The notes under the pieces: model-generated
Database searches by the model: none
Told to the model about the DNA's origin: nothing
What the model saw: the letters and a program-made list of their open reading frames with translations, nothing else
Translations under genes and position numbers: made by a program
In this document: piece by piece, positions 1 through 6,198 of the stretch
Layout: each line of letters starts with the position of its first letter
Numbering within the stretch: the stretch's first letter is position 1
Source: Deltaproteobacteria bacterium
GTDB lineage: Bacteria > Desulfobacterota > Desulfarculia > Adiutricales > Adiutricaceae
Direction: 5' to 3'
DNA: 8,992 nt
Assembly: GCA_031269135.1 (NCBI GenBank)
Contig: JAISZP010000348.1
Coordinates: 1-8,992, forward strand

Positions 1-1134
1 AAACTTGGCTAAAGGACCCTGGAAACCGTCTTGAGCCACCCTCAGCCAAGCCAGGCCCTTGGCGCCTAAGCCGATCGCCAGAGCCACCAAGTCGTCGAGC
101 TGTTTTCGCGACAGCTTCGCGGCCGCTCCAGGGGCACGTATGGCCTTGACGCAGCCGCCGTTTTTTAAGGCTTCAACGAAGACCTGGGCTTTGGAAGCGG
201 CGAAGACTTCGCCTAAATCAACCATTTCCAGCCCGTAGCGCAGATCGGGCCGATCGTTTCCGTATCGCTCCATGCTCTGTCGGTACGTCAGTCTGGGAAG
301 CGGAAGCTCAAGGGTCACGCCCAAGGTCTCGGAGAAGACCTTCGATATATAGCCTTCAAGCATCCCTATGACCTGATCCTGGTCGACGAAGCTCATCTCC
401 AAATCGATCTGAGTGAACTCAGGTTGACGGTCGGCTCTCAGATCCTCGTCCCGAAAGCACTTGACTATTTGGCAATAGCGGTCTAAGCCGCCCATCATCA
501 GAAGCTGCTTGAAAAGTTGAGGCGACTGGGGCAGGGCGAAGAACGAGCCGTGATTCAAGCGGGAAGGGACCAAATAATCCCTGGCCCCCTCTGGGGTGGA
601 CTTGGTCAAAACGGGCGTTTCAACTTCGTAGAAGCCGTTTAGATCGAAGTAATCACGGGTGATTTTCGCGACTTTATGCCTCAGAGCAAAGTTTTTCATC
701 ACCTGCGGACGCCTCAAATCGAGATAACGGTACTTCAACCTGACCGATTCGTTCACGTCGGCGTGGTCTTCCACGACGAACGGCGGAGTCTTGGCTTCGT
801 TCAAGACGCGAAGCTCTTTTATTAAGACCTCGATGCGCCCGGTGGAGAGCTTAGGGTTGATCATGTCGTCAGGACGCGGCCGCACCCGGCCTCTGAGGGC
901 TAAGACGTATTCGGCGCGGACGTCGTGGCTTTTCAAGTGAGTGGCGGGGTCTTCCTGAGGGTTGAAGACGGTCTGGACAAGACCGCTTCGATCTCTGAGG
1001 TCGATGAAGACCAGGCCGCCGTGGTCGCGTCGATGCTGGACCCAACCCATAATGGTGACTTCCTCGTCCAAGAGGCTTTCGTCGATCTGAGCGCAATAAT
1101 GGCTACGTATGAGGCCAGCCATGGATTCTGACAT
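1..1134 (-). CDS. aspS: Aspartyl-tRNA synthetase, N-terminal 378 residues (3' end outside window)
   Basis: Class II aminoacyl-tRNA synthetase that charges tRNA-Asp in the cytoplasm. The frame is open from an ATG at 1134 to the left window edge. The N-terminal anticodon-binding OB fold contains GWVQHRRDHGG (residues 30-40) and FIDLRDRSGLVQ (43-54). Class II motif 2 follows with FRDEDLRADRQPEFTQIDLE from residue 227. The last visible residues, GAKGLAWLRV...GPLAKF, belong to the bacterial-type GAD insertion, so about a third of a usual 590-residue protein is missing at the edge. The start is supported by GGAG seven bases upstream of ATG. The gene lies 87 bp behind hisS on the same strand with no clear promoter between, so the two are probably cotranscribed. 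His38 aligns with the position that is His in non-discriminating AspRSs. The identity is very secure. Confidence 0.97.
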   Translation of the reverse strand, partial: MSESMAGLIRSHYCAQIDESLLDEEVTIMGWVQHRRDHGGLVFIDLRDRSGLVQTVFNPQEDPATHLKSHDVRAEYVLALRGRVRPRPDDMINPKLSTGRIEVLIKELRVLNEAKTPPFVVEDHADVNESVRLKYRYLDLRRPQVMKNFALRHKVAKITRDYFDLNGFYEVETPVLTKSTPEGARDYLVPSRLNHGSFFALPQSPQLFKQLLMMGGLDRYCQIVKCFRDEDLRADRQPEFTQIDLEMSFVDQDQVIGMLEGYISKVFSETLGVTLELPLPRLTYRQSMERYGNDRPDLRYGLEMVDLGEVFAASKAQVFVEALKNGGCVKAIRAPGAAAKLSRKQLDDLVALAIGLGAKGLAWLRVAQDGFQGPLAKF

Positions 1135-1221
1135 TTTGATGCTCCGGTCAGGATGGATTTAAGTATTTAAAGCGGGGCCTTGGCCAAGGGCGGAAGGTGT
1201 GACTTCGACAATACTTTAGGG

Positions 1222-2463
1222 TTAGTATCGCTGGGGTTGGTCCAACGGCAAATTCCATTGTTGTTTGGTGGACAGGTCCCTGATGGTCGCTTGACCGCCG
1301 GCCATTTCATCGGGACCCAGCATGATCACGCGCTGGGCCGAGGCCTTGTCCGCCCGTTTCAGACGGCTCTTGAGGCCTCCGGATTCCCAATCGGCTTCGA
1401 CTTTAAGGCCTCTCGCCCTGAGGTTTTGAACGAGTTCGAAAGCCGGACCCAAGGCCTCGGGACACAAGACGGCCACGTAGTAATCGGGACCGCTTTCTTT
1501 AGGCGAATCGGCTTGAGACAAAAGCATGAAAAGCCTCTCCAGGCCGACCGCGAAACCTAAGCCCGGGATGTCGGCGCCGCCGAGTTTGGAGCACAGGCCG
1601 TCGTAACGACCGCCTCCGGCGACCGCGCTTTGGGCCCCGAGCTGACCGCTATGGACTTCAAAGGTAGTCCTCGTGTAGTAATCAAGGCCGCGAACCAAAA
1701 GGGGATCGATTCTAAAATTGAGGTTGACCTGGGTTAGAACGGTAGTCAGGAGTTGAAAGTGATCCTTGCAGCTCAGGCATAAAAATTGGTCCATTTTTGG
1801 GCCGATCATCACTTCCGAGCGGCATTGCTCGTTTTTGCAGTCCAATATGCGCAAGGGATTATGCTCAAGGCGTCTTCGGCAGTCGGGGCATAGACTGCTC
1901 TGGCGCTCCGACAGGAACGAGGTCAGTTTTTCTCGGAAAGCTGGGCGGCAACTTGGACAACCCAGAGAGTTGACGACGACTTGCAGGTCGTTTATTCCAA
2001 GCTCGCTCAACAAGGTGTGGAGCAATAAAATGATCTCGGCGTCGATATACGGTCCGACGTCGCCGAAAACCTCGACGTCGAATTGGTGAAACTGCCTCAG
2101 GCGTCCCTTTTGCGGACGCTCGTACCTGAACATCGGGCCGAAGCAAAACAATTTAGCGGGCCTCGCGCCCTCGCAGAGATTGTGTTCCAACACGGCTCTA
2201 ACCAAGCCGGCGGTGGCTTCAGGGCGAAGGGTAATCTTCTCTCCGCTCCGATCTTCCATGGTGTACATCTCTTTTTCGACTATGTCGGTGACTTCCCCGA
2301 TGCCTCGCTGGAACAGTTCGGTCTTTTCCATAATCGGCGGACTCAGCTCGGCGTACCCGAAACGTAGGGCCAAATCTCTCGCTTTGTCTTCCATTAAACG
2401 CCAAAGTCGGCTCTGGTCGGGCAAAATATCTTTAAAGCCTCTTATAGCGGCTAATGTGGACAT
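1222..2463 (-). CDS. hisS: Histidyl-tRNA synthetase
   Basis: Class II synthetase that activates histidine and charges tRNA-His. The 413 residues match the usual bacterial length of about 420. Visible signatures are LRPEATAGLVRA (79-90), motif 2 FRYERPQKGRLRQF (112-125), the HisA motif LVRGLDYYTRTTFEV (256-270, with the catalytic Arg at 258), AGGGRYDGL (282-290) and motif 3 GLGFAVGLERL (301-311). The C-terminal 90 residues are the anticodon-binding domain. The insertion domain (about 165-235) carries four cysteine pairs (C169/C172, C192/C195, C209/C214, C229/C232), a pattern I associate with Desulfobacterota and Firmicutes enzymes and which may bind zinc. GGAGG lies nine bases before the ATG. 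It is first in the hisS-aspS operon, driven by the promoter at 2493-2520. The gene appears intact. Confidence 0.97.
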   Translation of the reverse strand: MSTLAAIRGFKDILPDQSRLWRLMEDKARDLALRFGYAELSPPIMEKTELFQRGIGEVTDIVEKEMYTMEDRSGEKITLRPEATAGLVRAVLEHNLCEGARPAKLFCFGPMFRYERPQKGRLRQFHQFDVEVFGDVGPYIDAEIILLLHTLLSELGINDLQVVVNSLGCPSCRPAFREKLTSFLSERQSSLCPDCRRRLEHNPLRILDCKNEQCRSEVMIGPKMDQFLCLSCKDHFQLLTTVLTQVNLNFRIDPLLVRGLDYYTRTTFEVHSGQLGAQSAVAGGGRYDGLCSKLGGADIPGLGFAVGLERLFMLLSQADSPKESGPDYYVAVLCPEALGPAFELVQNLRARGLKVEADWESGGLKSRLKRADKASAQRVIMLGPDEMAGGQATIRDLSTKQQWNLPLDQPQRY

Positions 2464-2492
2464 AAAGGCATTCCTCCAATGTGAACTTTGTC

Positions 2493-2520
2493 ATTATACT
2501 AGCCTGAATATTTATGTCAA
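2493..2520 (-). promoter_or_regulatory. Sigma70 promoter of hisS-aspS
   Basis: Read on the minus strand, TTGACA (2515-2520) is followed by a 16-bp spacer and TATAAT (2493-2498). Both hexamers are exact consensus. Transcription should begin near 2486, giving a leader of about 23 nt that includes the GGAGG ribosome site of hisS. The short leader leaves no room for a T-box-like regulator. Upstream, 2521-2623 holds no gene. It contains a weak inverted repeat (CGCTT 2535-2539 with AAGCG 2556-2560) and the 10-bp palindrome GAAGCGCTTC near 2605; either might help end transcription of the gene before it, but no T tract follows. Confidence 0.88.
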
Positions 2521-2623
2521 TGATAGACGGACTTCGCTTACGCCGCGTCGCCGCAAAGCGATAATGCGCTATGTGAGCAAACGCTGCCGTCCCAAATAAA
2601 TCCGAAGCGCTTCCTCCTGCGGT

Positions 2624-3025
2624 CTAAGCTATTGAAATGACGGCCTTAGGTATTGCGAAAAAGCCATTTGGGAAATCAGGCCCTCTATCGAGATATGCGG
2701 TCCAAAGCGTCATAGAGGGAACAGTCTTGGTTGAAGCGGCGGCTCTACTATCCCAGCGACGAAGGGATGATCCAGCCAGGCCCATAGTCTCTGCGGTGAT
2801 GTGCGGCAACTTTACCAACATATTTCGTATTTTGCATAAAAAGCGGAGCCAGGCCGGAAGGCGGCAGAATATGGCGATTAGCATTTCCTCAGAGGAGAAA
2901 TATCGGTCGGAACTCCATTCGGCCTTGAAGGCGTCTGCATAGTCCACAGGCAAAACTGAATTTAACCAAGTATTTACAGGAAATGAAGCTCTCCTGATTT
3001 TAATGACCAGACTCTGTTTGCGCAT
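2624..3025 (-). CDS. DUF2867-like protein, probably degenerate
   Basis: A 133-residue frame of unknown function. Residues 27-72 resemble the N-terminal half of DUF2867 proteins: VDYADAF (27-33), then a spacer, then a hydrophobic stretch with P57, W59 and IRNMLVKL (66-73). After residue 75 the resemblance stops, although family members normally continue for roughly another 80 residues. The tail (76-133) is rich in Arg, Ser and Ala and does not look like a protein core, and neither alternative frame restores the family sequence. The last stretch, GFFAIPKAVISIA, faintly recalls the family's C-terminal strand, so an internal deletion is possible. The ATG lies 30 bp behind the small gene at 3056-3256 with only a weak ribosome site. 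The family call is tentative; a decayed gene is my preferred reading. Confidence 0.4.
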   Translation of the reverse strand: MRKQSLVIKIRRASFPVNTWLNSVLPVDYADAFKAEWSSDRYFSSEEMLIAIFCRLPAWLRFLCKIRNMLVKLPHITAETMGLAGSSLRRWDSRAAASTKTVPSMTLWTAYLDRGPDFPNGFFAIPKAVISIA

Positions 3026-3055
3026 AACTCAATCCATAATGCAAACACATAAGAT

Positions 3056-3256
3056 TTAAAGGTCATTCTTTTGCAGCATAACGGCCAACTTTTCAGGGGA
3101 GATTTCGATAACTTTGCCGTCCTCCCAAGAGACCATCGGCACACCGGCCGCGATATGCCTCTTCATGGCCTCACGGGCGCCTTTACGAAGCGCCTTGGCG
3201 ACAACAGCCTCATTTGCGATTAACGCATCAATATCAATCCGCTTTTTATCGGACAT
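3056..3256 (-). CDS. Small partner protein of zeta-like kinase (putative antitoxin)
   Basis: A 66-residue soluble protein. The N-terminal part looks helical (IDIDALIANEAVVAKALRKGAREAMKRHIAAG, residues 7-38) and is followed by a short strand/turn segment VPMVSWEDGKVIEISPE (39-55). From memory, small proteins with the pattern 'A..ALR.A.REA...H...G.P...W.DGKV' sit next to COG4185 zeta-like ATPases, which is the basis for calling it a partner or antitoxin; this is not demonstrated here. Its ATG overlaps the kinase stop region by 11 nt (3246-3256) and has GGAG seven bases upstream inside the kinase gene, so the two are translationally linked. The order is kinase first, partner second. No DNA-binding motif is visible. 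Confidence 0.75.
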   Translation of the reverse strand: MSDKKRIDIDALIANEAVVAKALRKGAREAMKRHIAAGVPMVSWEDGKVIEISPEKLAVMLQKNDL

Positions 3257-3839
3257 AATTATGCTCCGTCATAAGAGCGTTGTATCGCTTCTCATAAATG
3301 ACATTAAACGATGTATCTTGCCCGCCTTCGGCTATTTTGACCGGGCTGTCAGGATAGGAGTCGTCAAAAATCTGCCAGGACGATGCCACCGGCATGTATA
3401 GCCTGAAAAGGTTTTTCAAGCCGGCCGCAAATCGCCTTCTGATATCAGAGGCCAGAACATTGCGCCCGCCCAGGCTGACTCTGGAAGCCGCCCTGGCTAT
3501 GGCGGCATCGGCGTTGGGAAGGGTAAGAAACATCAGATGGCTTTTGCGCCCAGCGGCAACCAGTTGCTTTAACCATGGAGCAAAAGTGCGGGAAGCCAGG
3601 GTGGTTTCAAAAGCAAAGTCGGCTCGTTTGCCCGCCAGTTCCTGAAGGCGTTTAAGCATTATACGCCCGGCCTCCAGGGCTACGGATTCAGGACGGAAGG
3701 CCGACAAACCTTGAGCTATGGAATCGGCGTTGACGAATTCATCCACCGCGAAAGCGTCCCGGAGCAATACCGGAGCGCTGGTTGATTTGCCGGCTCCGTT
3801 CGGACCGGCCAGGATTATTATATGGGGAGCTTTGCTCAT
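3246..3839 (-). CDS. Zeta-toxin-like P-loop kinase (COG4185 family)
   Basis: A 197-residue predicted ATP- or GTP-dependent small-molecule kinase of the zeta-toxin-like/AAA_33 group. Classical zeta toxins phosphorylate UDP-N-acetylglucosamine and block cell-wall synthesis; whether this branch does the same is unknown. Visible features are the Walker A motif GPNGAGKST (12-20), FVNADSIAQGL (35-45) with Asp39 in the place of the catalytic base, FAFETTLASR (75-84) forming the substrate site, and RVSLGGRNV...IRRRF (120-137), the arginine-rich lid typical of COG4185 (usually GGHxV). GGTGA six bases before the ATG supports the start. It precedes and overlaps the small partner gene. The upstream 77 bp show no convincing promoter, so it may be read from the higBA promoter or an unrecognised one. 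All key motifs look intact. Confidence 0.85.
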   Translation of the reverse strand: MSKAPHIIILAGPNGAGKSTSAPVLLRDAFAVDEFVNADSIAQGLSAFRPESVALEAGRIMLKRLQELAGKRADFAFETTLASRTFAPWLKQLVAAGRKSHLMFLTLPNADAAIARAASRVSLGGRNVLASDIRRRFAAGLKNLFRLYMPVASSWQIFDDSYPDSPVKIAEGGQDTSFNVIYEKRYNALMTEHNYVR

Positions 3840-3916
3840 TTATTTCACCATATAATTGAAGTCAAAGAGGGCGGCAGTGCGCAGCCCTTTGTTTGCCATT
3901 GATGGAGACTTGTCGG

Positions 3917-4344
3917 TTAATCGTCGTCATCATTGTCGTCGGCCAACCATAAATCATCTTCAACGCCTTCCTCTTTTTCACCTTTGCCGGCGGCGAAGCC
4001 AGCCTACCGGAGAAGCTCAAACAGAAATTCTCTAGTCAGAACCGGCAGATTATTGGATTTGAGATCGTCGTCTTTTTGGTCAAGCCAATCCAGAAGCAGC
4101 GCTGAAAAGCCGTGACGACCAGCATGGCTGTGAAACATATGAATATGGCCTGAAGCGGAATGAAAGCCTGGTCAGCCAAGGCCTGATCTTTGGAGTGCTC
4201 AAATAGCCAAGTCGCAATGAATCCGGCGATCAGAAACATAGCCGCCACCACAGCCGCAACCCAGGCGGCTTGCCCCAAGCCCTTTTCCAAGGGCGACAGA
4301 GGCACACGAACCGTCATATTTGTGGAGTCATTGTCGTGGCTCAT
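3917..4344 (-). pseudogene. Two-helix membrane protein gene, broken by a frameshift and an internal TAG
   Basis: The ATG at 4344 opens a frame whose first 80 residues form a small membrane protein: a polar N-terminus, a helix at about 25-48 (from QAAWVAAVV), a short loop, and a second helix at about 61-80 (FIPLQAIFICFTAMLVVTAF). The nominal frame then runs into low-quality sequence and stops at 4036-4038 (102 aa). One frame over, sensible coding continues: SALLLDWLDQKDDDLKSNN, then LPVLTREFLFELLR, ending at TAG (4004-4006). Adding one base to the four-base run at 4105-4108 joins the two parts into about 113 residues. Past the TAG, the same frame continues AGFAAGKGEKEE and ends in an acidic tail at TAA 3917-3919. 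The start overlaps the stop of the preceding gene as ATGA. I do not recognise the family. A sequencing error at the short homopolymer is possible. Confidence 0.6.
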
Positions 4345-4580
4345 GAAATAATTCCCTGATTATGGCCATTTTCCATTCCGAAAATTTGCTGGAGAGCAAA
4401 GCCGGTGAGGCCGGCCAATTTTGCCTGGGTCAGGTCTTCCCTGTAGCGATCTTCAGCCGATATTTGGCCGGGCAGCTTAACATGGTCATTAAAATGACCA
4501 GATTCCCGCCAGGGTATGGCCTTATCGCTTCCTGCCGGATTATGGGGCTGCTTCGTCTCATAGCGTCTAACCGTACTCAA
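4341..4580 (-). CDS. Small hypothetical protein downstream of higA
   Basis: A 79-residue soluble protein I do not recognise. It starts at a TTG whose last two bases are shared with the higA stop codon (TTGA), and it ends in an ATGA overlap with the membrane-protein gene; no other start codon precedes it in frame, because a TGA closes the frame 21 bases upstream of the TTG. This double overlap suggests translational coupling within one transcript. The N-terminal half is polar (NPAGSDKAIPWRESGHFNDH). The C-terminal half is probably helical (DRYREDLTQAKLAGLTGFAL). It contains a perfect inverted repeat, TGGTCAT/ATGACCA (4483-4500). The weak start and lack of a recognised family leave some doubt, but the tight overlaps favour a real gene. 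Confidence 0.5.
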   Translation of the reverse strand: MSTVRRYETKQPHNPAGSDKAIPWRESGHFNDHVKLPGQISAEDRYREDLTQAKLAGLTGFALQQIFGMENGHNQGIIS

Positions 4581-4894
4581 GGTTGTCGGCCTGCGGAATG
4601 GTCAATCGGTTGAATCAGGGGCACGATGTTAGCCAGATCAGGCCCGCCAGACGCCCTGGTCAAATCAAGTTCGTAAGCCATTTGCAGGTTAAGCCAAAAC
4701 TGAGGCCCCGTACTGAAGAGTTTACCCAAACGCAGAGCCGTGTCAGCGGAAATGTTTCTCTTGCCGACGACAATCTGACTGATTCGGTTGGCCGGAACAC
4801 TGATGGCCCTGGCCAGTTCCGCCGCGCTCAAATTTAGGGCGTCCATTTCGTCCTTCAATATTTCGCCTGGATGGATAGGAGTGCTGGGCATCAT
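4577..4894 (-). CDS. higA: HigA-family antitoxin (XRE helix-turn-helix)
   Basis: A 105-residue antitoxin and transcriptional autorepressor. It begins with the family hallmark IHPGEILKDEMDALNLSAAE (7-26). The helix-turn-helix follows: LARAISVPANRISQIVVGKRNISADTALRLG (about 27-57), then FWLNLQMAYELDL (66-78). HigA normally neutralises HigB by direct binding and represses the operon through the XRE domain. GAGG five bases before the ATG supports the start; a second ATG follows immediately. It lies 9 bp behind higB, the toxin-first order usual for higBA. Its stop overlaps the start of the next small gene, so the operon probably continues. Confidence 0.93.
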   Translation of the reverse strand: MMPSTPIHPGEILKDEMDALNLSAAELARAISVPANRISQIVVGKRNISADTALRLGKLFSTGPQFWLNLQMAYELDLTRASGGPDLANIVPLIQPIDHSAGRQP

Positions 4895-4903
4895 TTAACC
4901 TCA

Positions 4904-5188
4904 TTAATGATAATCGACAATTTCAACATCACACGGCCCCGGAGCTTCCAACGGCCAAGTAAAACATATTCGCCAGCGGTCGTTGACGCGGATGCTGCAT
5001 TGACCTTTCCTGTCGCCGTGAAGGGCTTCAAAGCGGTTACTGGGCAAAAGCGTCAAAGTTTCCACTCGGTCGGCCGCATCAAGAATCCTGAGTCGTTTCT
5101 CCGCCTGGCGGGGGATACTCGTCCAGGCTTTGATGTCTTCGCCCTCATACAGTCTTTTTACCTTGAGGTCTTTATAAGTCTGGATCAT
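4904..5188 (-). CDS. higB: HigB-family toxin (RelE/ParE superfamily mRNA interferase)
   Basis: A 94-residue toxin of the RelE fold, expected to cleave mRNA on the ribosome until bound by HigA. The start is MIQTYKDLKVKRLYEGE. Family features are RILDAADRVETLTLLPSNRFEAL, GDRKGQCSIRVNDRWRICF and the C-terminal VEIVDYH, close to classic HigB/plasmid-maintenance killer proteins. I chose the ATG at 5188, not the in-frame TTG at 5206, for two reasons: the TTG lies inside the -10 element of the promoter, and the ATG version gives the usual family length and N-terminus. The conserved Arg and Lys residues of the active region are present, so the toxin looks functional. Confidence 0.92.
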   Translation of the reverse strand: MIQTYKDLKVKRLYEGEDIKAWTSIPRQAEKRLRILDAADRVETLTLLPSNRFEALHGDRKGQCSIRVNDRWRICFTWPLEAPGPCDVEIVDYH

Positions 5189-5205
5189 ACCCGCCCTATG
5201 CAACA

Positions 5206-5234
5206 ATTATAAGTCTTCGTACGCAATACGTCAA
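5206..5234 (-). promoter_or_regulatory. Sigma70 promoter of the higBA operon
   Basis: On the minus strand TTGACG (5229-5234) is followed by exactly 17 bp and TATAAT (5206-5211). Transcription would start near 5199, leaving an untranslated leader of only about 11 nt before the higB ATG at 5188. The -35 box lies 13 bp past the last stop codon of the integrase remnant, so higBA has its own promoter and does not rely on the integrase. Confidence 0.88.
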
Positions 5235-5239
5235 GCGTA
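5220..5239. promoter_or_regulatory. Candidate HigA operator
   Basis: The inverted repeat TACGC (5220-5224) / GCGTA (5235-5239), separated by 10 bp, straddles the -35 element and upstream spacer of the higBA promoter. A palindromic CGTACG also lies at the inner edge (5218-5223). Autorepression by HigA at such a site is typical of the family, but the half-sites are short and this assignment is inferred from position. Confidence 0.4.
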
Positions 5240-5247
5240 TTTAACGG

Positions 5248-6046
5248 CTATTTGTCGTGACCATTTTTCATCAAGAGATTCGCGGCATCGTTGCTGATGG
5301 ACGTCAGCGTATGCGGGAGAAATTGAGCATACTTTTTTTGGTGAAACTGGCGCTTTTATGAGTCATTGTTGTGTAGCGATCATATCCATGGTGAACTGGC
5401 CGCTGTTGGCCATGGCGACCGCGAAGCGGCGGCGCAGCCCGAGGAAGGGGCGGAACGTGGACGGCAGGCGGGCTTTCTTTTTGATTTTATCCACGCCGCT
5501 GCAATCTTTGCGCAACCTCCCTGTGCGGCCAGGGAAGATGTAAGAGCTTTCTGGAAATCGCCGGCTCTTCCACGCCAATTGATTGTTGATGATGTTTTCG
5601 GCAAAATCGCTTAAGCCGATGCTGGTGTTTTTGCCGCCCTTCGGGCCGCGTAGATGGATAAGATTGAGATGGAAATCAATGTCCCGCTCTTCCAGCTTGA
5701 AGATTTCGCCACGTCTCATGCCGGTGATGTAAGTCGGCGGCGCCATGTTCCGCACGTCAGCGTCAGGCCACGTTTTCACCACCGACAAGAAGCGCTCTGA
5801 TTCCTCCGGGTTCAAATATTCCACAACGTCATTATCTTTGATCGGCATTTCTATTTGAAAGTCAAGGGCGGGACAGCGATTGGTCTTGAAGCTGAAGTTG
5901 ATGATGCGGCGTAAAAGCTCCAGGGCGTTCCAGACTGCAGCTGGCTTGTGGCCATCCATTCTTTCCTGGAGTTGCTCTATCATCTGCGTGTCAATGTCCT
6001 CAACCCTTTGATGCCTTTGATTGATTAAAAAAAGCAAAAATCTCAT
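5248..6046 (-). pseudogene. Tyrosine-recombinase (phage-type) integrase, decayed
   Basis: Remnant of a site-specific recombinase of the type that inserts prophages and genomic islands. From 6046 to 5363 the frame encodes 227 residues: a partial core-binding domain (QRVEDIDTQMIEQL, ALELLRRIINFSFKTNRCPA) and the catalytic domain with ITGMRRGEIF (Arg111), PKGGKN (136-139) and FRPFLGLRRRFAVAMANSGQ. The usual N-terminal arm-binding domain is absent. The catalytic HxxR histidine is Leu202 (CAC to CTC would explain it), and the expected following His is Arg206. After MDMI the reading frame breaks: MTHKSASFTKK continues in a second frame from 5366, and the tyrosine-containing YAQFLPHTLTSISNDAANLL continues in a third frame from 5331 to TAG at 5248. 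The breaks fall at an ACACAACA stretch and an A7 run. It cannot make an active enzyme as written. Confidence 0.9.
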
Positions 6047-6084
6047 TTGTGCTTTTTTTACTTTAAAATACTAATTTTTAAAGT
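6026..6084. repeat. Cluster of AT-rich inverted repeats upstream of the integrase remnant
   Basis: Two perfect inverted repeats lie back to back. The first has 11-bp arms, TAAAAAAAGCA at 6026-6036 and TGCTTTTTTTA at 6050-6060, around a 13-nt centre that contains the nominal integrase ATG. The second has 9-bp arms, ACTTTAAAA at 6060-6068 and TTTTAAAGT at 6076-6084. A third, GCTTAA/TTAAGC, is at 6134-6146, and the near-repeat TTA(A/T)AGCCGAAA occurs twice around 6140-6172. The whole stretch 6020-6180 is far richer in A+T than the flanking genes. It could be the control or attachment region of the former element, but no flanking direct repeat or tRNA gene supports an att site. Confidence 0.55.
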
Positions 6085-6198
6085 CAGATAGCACAATAAT
6101 GAAATTTATTGCTTATAAAAAAAGTTATTTCGAGCTTAATTTAAGCCGAAATTGATATAATTATAGCCGAAAAGCAATACTGAGCGTTTCTGGGTAGT

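Noticed and set aside
1178..1189. 12-bp palindrome CCTTGGCCAAGG between hisS and aspS
   Set aside because: It has no loop and no following T tract, so it is unlikely to be a terminator; it may be chance in GC-rich DNA.
1180..2599. Several plus-strand frames of 94-139 codons across hisS
   Set aside because: They are antisense shadows of a gene with unmistakable HisRS motifs.
3845..3900. Possible promoter for the zeta-like kinase (TTATAT near its start, TTGACT upstream)
   Set aside because: The two elements are only a few bases apart, so they cannot form a sigma70 promoter together.
4278..4293. Inverted repeat GCCCTT-TTCC-AAGGGC
   Set aside because: It lies within coding sequence for SPLEKGLG of the membrane protein and lacks a T tract.
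5189..5206. TTG start adding six residues (MLHRAG) to HigB
   Set aside because: The TTG overlaps the -10 hexamer and lies upstream of the expected transcription start.
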